Source: Pseudomonas sp. Ga0074129
Lineage (GTDB): Bacteria > Pseudomonadota > Gammaproteobacteria > Pseudomonadales > Pseudomonadaceae
DNA length: 64,000 nt
Direction of reading: 5' to 3'
NCBI GenBank assembly: GCA_001465025.1
Contig: LNDO01000064.1
Location: 1 to 64,000, forward strand
Numbering within the stretch: the first letter of the stretch is position 1; every line of letters starts with the position of its first letter. The notes below the pieces were generated by a model. The model was not told the DNA's origin, did no database searches, and saw nothing but the letters and a program-made list of their open reading frames with translations. Below are positions 59,810 to 64,000 of the stretch, in pieces. The translations under genes and the position numbers were made by a program.

Positions 59810-61348
59810 TCACGACTTGCCCGGTATTCCATAGCGGCGTAATCGCATGGCAATGGCGCTGTGTGACGTTTGCAGGCGTGCCGCCAGTTGCCGTGTGGAT
59901 GGGTGGCTGGGGTAGAGCTTTTCCAGCAGGGCTTTCTCAAACGTGGCCACTGCCGTCTCTAGGCTTTCGACCTCGCCGTCAGCCTGTTGCGCCGCCACCG
60001 CCGTTCCGGCGATATCGAGGTCATCAATCTGCACCAGATTGCTTTCGCAAATAGCGGCCGCACGGAAGATCACGTTCTGCAATTGCCGCACATTGCCCGG
60101 CCAGCGGTTGCCCAGCAATGCCGGGTAGGTGTCGGGCGTCAGGCGGCAGGGCAAGCGTTGAATCTGTGCGCAGGCGTGCTGCATAAAGTGGCGCGCCAAC
60201 AGCAGAATGTCCTGGCCACGCTCGCGTAGCGGTGGCACGTCCAGCTTGAGGACGTTCAGGCGATAGAACAGGTCTTCGCGGAAGCTGCCCTCGCTGACCA
60301 TCTTTTCCAGATCACGGTGAGTGGCGCTGAGAATGCGCACGTTGACCCGCAATTCACGCTCGCCACCGACCCGGCGAAAGGTGCCGTCGCTTAAAAAACG
60401 CAGCAGCTTGGCCTGCAGGTAGGGCGACATCTCGCCGATTTCATCGAGAAACACCGTGCCCTGGTTGGCCAGTTCCAGCAGGCCCGGTTTGCCGCCGCGT
60501 TGGGCGCCGGTAAACGCGCCGGGCGCATAGCCGAACAGCTCGCTTTCGGCGAGGTTCTCCGGCAATGCCGCGCAGTTGAGCGCAAGGAATGGCGCAGTCC
60601 GGCGCGTGCTGATGGCATGGCACGCGCGTGCGACCAGCTCCTTGCCGGTGCCGGTTTCGCCTTGAATCAGCAGTGGTGCATCCAGCGCGGCCACGCGTTG
60701 TGCACGGGCTTTCAGGTTGCGGATGGCTGCCGAGTCGCCCAGCAGCGAATCAAAACCTTCGGCATGATCGTGGTGCAGCGCCGCCAGGCGTTCGCCAATC
60801 CGGCTGGGTGCATAGAGGCTCAGCAAGCCGCCCGCCAGTTGCCGCGCGTGGCCCTCCACGCCTTCAGTAATGGGCTGCGCGTCCAGCAGCAGGGCTTGGC
60901 CTTTGAGCGTGACTTCACGCATCGGCAGGCGAAAGCCGTGCTCCAGCAATTCAAGTTGCAGCGGGTTGTCGGCAAACAACTCGCCGATACTCAGCCCCTC
61001 GGGAGGCTGGCCGCACAGCTCAATCAATGCCGGGTTGGCCAGCAGCACGCTGCCCTGACTGTCGACCGCCAGTACCGGGTCGGTCATTGCCGCCAGCAGG
61101 GCGTCGAGTTGCAGATGACGGCGTTGGCCGGGGAGGATGTCGACGATGGTCACCGCCTGCACGCCGCGCACCTTGAACAACGCCTCGCGCAGTTCGTCCA
61201 GCACCTCGGGGCTCAAGGTGGGGGCGTCGATATAAACGTTGGGCGGCACCATCTCCACCGCATCCAGGTTGAGGTTGCGCCCGCCGAGCAGGGCCAGCAC
61301 TTCCTGGGTGATACCAACGCGGTCGATAAAGGTGACGTGAATACGCAT
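59810..61348 (-). CDS. TyrR/PhhR-type sigma54 enhancer-binding protein
   Basis: A 512-aa regulator. Residues 1-70 are an ACT domain (MRIHVTFIDRVGITQEVLAL), about 80-190 a PAS domain, 205-430 an AAA+ sigma54-interaction domain with Walker A GETGTGKE, GAFTGAQRGG loop and Walker B FLDEIGEM, and the C-terminus an HTH. The intact GAFTGA means it should activate sigma54 promoters, as PhhR does and E. coli TyrR does not. No phenylalanine hydroxylase or aromatic genes flank it, so its target is unknown; PhhR and GcsR-like alternatives are both possible. Confidence 0.9.
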   Translation of the reverse strand: MRIHVTFIDRVGITQEVLALLGGRNLNLDAVEMVPPNVYIDAPTLSPEVLDELREALFKVRGVQAVTIVDILPGQRRHLQLDALLAAMTDPVLAVDSQGSVLLANPALIELCGQPPEGLSIGELFADNPLQLELLEHGFRLPMREVTLKGQALLLDAQPITEGVEGHARQLAGGLLSLYAPSRIGERLAALHHDHAEGFDSLLGDSAAIRNLKARAQRVAALDAPLLIQGETGTGKELVARACHAISTRRTAPFLALNCAALPENLAESELFGYAPGAFTGAQRGGKPGLLELANQGTVFLDEIGEMSPYLQAKLLRFLSDGTFRRVGGERELRVNVRILSATHRDLEKMVSEGSFREDLFYRLNVLKLDVPPLRERGQDILLLARHFMQHACAQIQRLPCRLTPDTYPALLGNRWPGNVRQLQNVIFRAAAICESNLVQIDDLDIAGTAVAAQQADGEVESLETAVATFEKALLEKLYPSHPSTRQLAARLQTSHSAIAMRLRRYGIPGKS

Positions 61349-61422
61349 GGATGCGGGCGGCCCACTGGTTTACAGGTGCGCCAGTATGCCCGGTCTGCGG
61401 GGCTTAGTTAACCGAAGGGCGC

Positions 61423-61722
61423 TTAACCGCAGCTGAGGCGGATGATCACTTCGCTTTCATCGATATCGATATTCAGGCGCTGCGGGTTGTAATCCATGGT
61501 GGCGGCGTCGCCGGGGGCGAGGACGCGCAGGGTGGCGGCGTTGGACTGTTGCTGCACCTGCTCGATGCGTTTGGCGTTGGCGGTTTGCCCGAGTACGTCG
61601 CGAATGTTGTCGACGTTGCAGGCTCCGCTGATTTCAGCGGCCTGTTCGGCGGCAGGCTGTGAACTGCACCCAGCCAGCAGGGCGAGCACGCTGAGGCTGG
61701 CGAGGAGGTGACGAAGCGCCAT
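61423..61722 (-). CDS. I78 family peptidase inhibitor lipoprotein
   Basis: A 99-aa lipoprotein with lipobox LLAGC (Cys19). The mature part has the I78 pattern: GACNVDNIRDVLGQTAN, LRVLAPGDAATMDYNPQRLNI and the C-terminal IIRLSCG. I78 proteins inhibit serine proteases, possibly protecting the periplasm. It lies upstream of the TyrR-type gene on the same strand, 74 nt apart. Confidence 0.85.
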   Translation of the reverse strand: MALRHLLASLSVLALLAGCSSQPAAEQAAEISGACNVDNIRDVLGQTANAKRIEQVQQQSNAATLRVLAPGDAATMDYNPQRLNIDIDESEVIIRLSCG

Positions 61723-61873
61723 GGTCGATGTCCTTGTCTGAGGTCGAACGTGGGTCAGCCTAGCAGTCGTCTACACCGGCACTCAATGCTAATTCACCCC
61801 ATCCTGCGTTCGGCATTTCCGCCCGCCGGCACAACTCCCTACAATGGCGCTTTTGCCCCACGTAGGAGGTTTT

Positions 61874-62803
61874 GTGCACGCGGTGATCTCGATTCAACAG
61901 CTGAACAAAACCTACGCCAGCGGCCATCCGGCGCTGCAGGACATCAATCTGGACATTCGCCCCGGCGAAATCTTTGCCTTGCTCGGCCCCAACGGTGCGG
62001 GCAAGACCACGCTGATCAGCATCATCTGCGGCATCGTCAATCCAGGCGGCGGTCGGGTGTTGGTGGGCGGCAAGGACATCATCAAGGACTACCGCGCCTC
62101 GCGCTCGCAGATCGGTCTGGTCCCGCAGGAGCTGGTCAGCGATGTGTTTGAAACCGTCTGGGCGACGGTGAAGTTCAGCCGCGGCCTGTTCGGCAAGAAG
62201 CCCGATCCGGCCTATCTGGAGCAACTGCTCAAAGACCTGTCGCTGTGGGAAAAGCGCGACGCAAAGATTTTCGAACTGTCCGGCGGCATGAAGCGTCGGG
62301 TGATGATCGCCAAGGCGCTGAGCCACGAGCCACAGATTCTGTTCCTCGACGAGCCCACCGCCGGCGTCGACGTCGAGCTGCGCCGCGACATGTGGAACAT
62401 GGTGCGCCGTCTGCGTGAGCGTGGCGTGACCATCATCCTCACCACCCATTACATCGAAGAAGCCGAGGAAATGGCCGATCGCATTGGGGTGATCAGCAAG
62501 GGCCGGATCATTCTGGTGGAAGACAAGCAGGCGCTGATGCACAAGCTCGGCAAGAAACAGCTGACTCTGCAACTGCAACAGCCGCTGGTGAGCATCCCCG
62601 CCGAGCTGGCCCGTTACCCGCTGGAATTGAGTGATGAGGGCCGTGCGTTGGTGTTCACCTTCGACACCCAGAGTGAGCACACCGGCATTGCCGAGCTGCT
62701 CAAGGACTTGGCCCAGCACGGCATCGATTTCAGGGATTTGCAGTCCAGCCAAAGTTCACTGGAAGAGATTTTTGTCGAATTGGTAAAAGGGGCACGTGCA
62801 TGA
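61874..62803 (+). CDS. ABC-2 transporter ATP-binding protein (YadG/NodI-like)
   Basis: A 309-aa ATPase subunit. Walker A is [12 protein letters not shown], the ABC signature is [15 protein letters not shown], Walker B is [12 protein letters not shown] and the switch His is in [13 protein letters not shown]. The C-terminal extension and pairing with a small permease fit the YadGH/NodIJ exporter class. The GTG at 61874 follows an AGGAGG, with a short 4-nt spacing; GTG 61883 is an alternative. It overlaps the permease gene by 4 nt. Substrate unknown. Confidence 0.93.
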   Translation: MHAVISIQQLNKTYASGHPALQDINLDIRPGEIFALLGPNGAGKTTLISIICGIVNPGGGRVLVGGKDIIKDYRASRSQIGLVPQELVSDVFETVWATVKFSRGLFGKKPDPAYLEQLLKDLSLWEKRDAKIFELSGGMKRRVMIAKALSHEPQILFLDEPTAGVDVELRRDMWNMVRRLRERGVTIILTTHYIEEAEEMADRIGVISKGRIILVEDKQALMHKLGKKQLTLQLQQPLVSIPAELARYPLELSDEGRALVFTFDTQSEHTGIAELLKDLAQHGIDFRDLQSSQSSLEEIFVELVKGARA

Positions 62804-63561
62804 ATCTGTATGCCATCAAGGCCATCTACCTGTTCGAGCTGGCGCGCACCTGGCGCACCTTGCTGCAAAGCATCGCCACCCCGGTGATCAGCACCTCGCT
62901 GTACTTCGTGGTATTCGGTTCGGCCATCGGCTCGAGCATGACTCAAGTGCAGGGCGTCAGTTACGGCGCGTTTATCGTGCCAGGGCTGATCATGCTGGCG
63001 CTGCTCACCGAGAGCATTTCCAACGCTTCGTTCGGCATCTACATGCCCAAGTATTCGGGGAGCATCTACGAGCTGCTGTCCGCGCCGGTGTCCTACCTGG
63101 AAATCCTGATTGGCTATGTTGGCGCGGCGGCGACCAAGTCGATCATTCTCGGTTTGGTGATCCTGATTACCGCGCGGCTGTTTGTCGATTTCGAGATTCT
63201 TCACCCGCTGTGGATGCTGGCGTTTCTGGTGCTCACCGCGCTGACCTTCAGCTTGTTCGGTTTCATCATCGGCGTGTGGGCCGATGGCTGGGAGAAATTG
63301 CAGGTGGTGCCGGCGCTGATCGTCACGCCGCTGACCTTCCTCGGTGGCGCGTTTTACTCGATCAGCATGCTGCCGCCGGCTTGGCAGACCGTGACCTTGT
63401 TCAACCCGGTGGTGTACCTGATCAGCGCATTTCGCTGGAGTTTTTACGGTGTGTCCGATGTGAATGTGGGGCTGAGCCTGGCCATGATTCTGGGCTTTTT
63501 GCTGCTGTGCATTTTGGCGGTGGGCTGGATTTTTAAAACCGGCTATCGCCTCAAAAGCTGA
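62800..63561 (+). CDS. ABC-2 transporter permease (YadH/NodJ-like)
   Basis: A 253-aa inner-membrane protein with about six hydrophobic helices and the ABC-2 signature region [17 protein letters not shown]. The N-terminal amphipathic [20 protein letters not shown] precedes the first helix. It forms a homodimer that, with the ATPase encoded just upstream, should export a lipid-linked or polysaccharide-type substrate. The start overlaps the ATPase stop (ATGA). Confidence 0.93.
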   Translation: MNLYAIKAIYLFELARTWRTLLQSIATPVISTSLYFVVFGSAIGSSMTQVQGVSYGAFIVPGLIMLALLTESISNASFGIYMPKYSGSIYELLSAPVSYLEILIGYVGAAATKSIILGLVILITARLFVDFEILHPLWMLAFLVLTALTFSLFGFIIGVWADGWEKLQVVPALIVTPLTFLGGAFYSISMLPPAWQTVTLFNPVVYLISAFRWSFYGVSDVNVGLSLAMILGFLLLCILAVGWIFKTGYRLKS

Positions 63562-63781
63562 TGCGTTTTAACGCTTCGGACAACTTTTGTTTGATTTGCT
63601 GTCATCAGCCTGTAACCCACGGAGCGCATGGCATTGGCCACATTGGCGAGGTCACGACCGGGGCGACGGGCTGAAGATATTCAATTTGGGGGCTTGCCTA
63701 AAGGGGGGCTAGGTGGCGTAGGCTGAGATTGTCGCTTAGTTGAGCGGCGCTATTCGCGAACAGTTGAAGAAGGAAAGCTTT

Positions 63782-64000
63782 ATGCAAATCCAAGTTCACA
63801 GCGATAACCATATCGAAGGCAGCGCACGGCTGGTTGAGTGGGTAAGTGCCAGTGTTGCCAGCAAGCTGGAACGCTTTGACGACGAACTGACCCGTATCGT
63901 TGTCCACCTGCATGACGACAATGGCGCCAAAGCTGGCGCACACGACAAACGTTGCCAGATCGAAGCACGGCCAAAAGGCCTGCAACCACTTTCCGTCACC
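63782..64000 (+). CDS. HPF/RaiA family ribosome-associated protein, 5' part
   Basis: The first 73 codons of a gene that runs past the end of the window. The sequence begins MQIQVHSDNHIEG and contains ASKLERFDDELTRIVVHLHD and HDKRCQIEARPKGLQPLSVT, the pattern of hibernation-promoting/sigma54-modulation proteins that bind the ribosome decoding site in stationary phase or stress. A GAAGGAAAG site precedes the ATG. The classical hpf lies beside rpoN; rpoN is not seen here, so this may be a second copy. Confidence 0.82.
   Translation, partial: MQIQVHSDNHIEGSARLVEWVSASVASKLERFDDELTRIVVHLHDDNGAKAGAHDKRCQIEARPKGLQPLSVT

Overview
The window is chromosomal DNA of a Pseudomonas-group gammaproteobacterium. 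The evidence is high GC (about 60% by eye), REP-type extragenic palindromes built on GTGGGAGG..GCTTTAGC, and several gene orders that, from memory, match P. aeruginosa. These are fabH2-like / ECF sigma / zinc anti-sigma; sfsA / aminotransferase / dksA / gluQ; folX / folE / folM; and class II aldolase / alpha-beta hydrolase / small Tat protein / SDR. I see no prophage, transposase, CRISPR array, rRNA or tRNA. The window ends inside an HPF-type gene.

Layout. 0-5.6 kb: a leftward operon of a Rickettsia/Thermus-type isocitrate dehydrogenase, a DUF6671 protein and a CysD without CysN, with a divergent LysR regulator, then Sua5. 5.8-9.5 kb: DUF2271, a PepSY-flavodoxin-reductase and ApbE, which looks like a flavinylation-based redox unit. 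9.5-19 kb: HIT protein, lipoprotein, FAD monooxygenase, M48 peptidase, MarR/MATE efflux pair, a binding protein, LysE exporter and a secreted lipase-like hydrolase. 19.3-26.3 kb: a FabH2-type ketoacyl synthase, ECF sigma and anti-sigma, two Crp/Fnr-like regulators and a REC-PAS-GGDEF-EAL protein. 26.5-37.3 kb: phosphoglucomutase, a DUF3309 peptide and a giant (about 2834 aa) cyclic beta-glucan synthase. 37.5-49.9 kb: gluQ, dksA, aminotransferase, sfsA, glycosyltransferase, LysR with a fatty-acid-hydroxylase/SRPBCC fusion, cysZ, trxB, small conserved genes and the tetrahydromonapterin genes folM-folE-folX. 50-55.2 kb: DUF6482, DUF393, a LitR-type MerR regulator without its B12 ligand, an acyl-CoA dehydrogenase, a PilZ protein and a short LOV photoreceptor. 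55.3-64 kb: flavodoxin, cupin, the aldolase/hydrolase/SDR group, a TyrR/PhhR-type enhancer-binding protein, an I78 inhibitor lipoprotein, an ABC-2 exporter and the truncated HPF gene.

The most interesting region is 50-55.2 kb. A class II LitR (PplR-like) regulator and a short LOV photoreceptor sit close together, and the intergenic DNA around them is packed with TGTACA elements: in front of folM, at the DUF6482 start, between DUF393 and merR, and six copies before the acyl-CoA dehydrogenase. This looks like a blue-light regulon joining pterin synthesis to less-studied genes. Other items worth a second look are the flavinylation motifs in DUF2271 and its PepSY partner, the cysD/DUF6671/IDH operon, and two structured intergenic repeats whose closing stems differ in sequence but each pair internally. 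One of those stems covers the ribosome-binding region of the ECF sigma gene.
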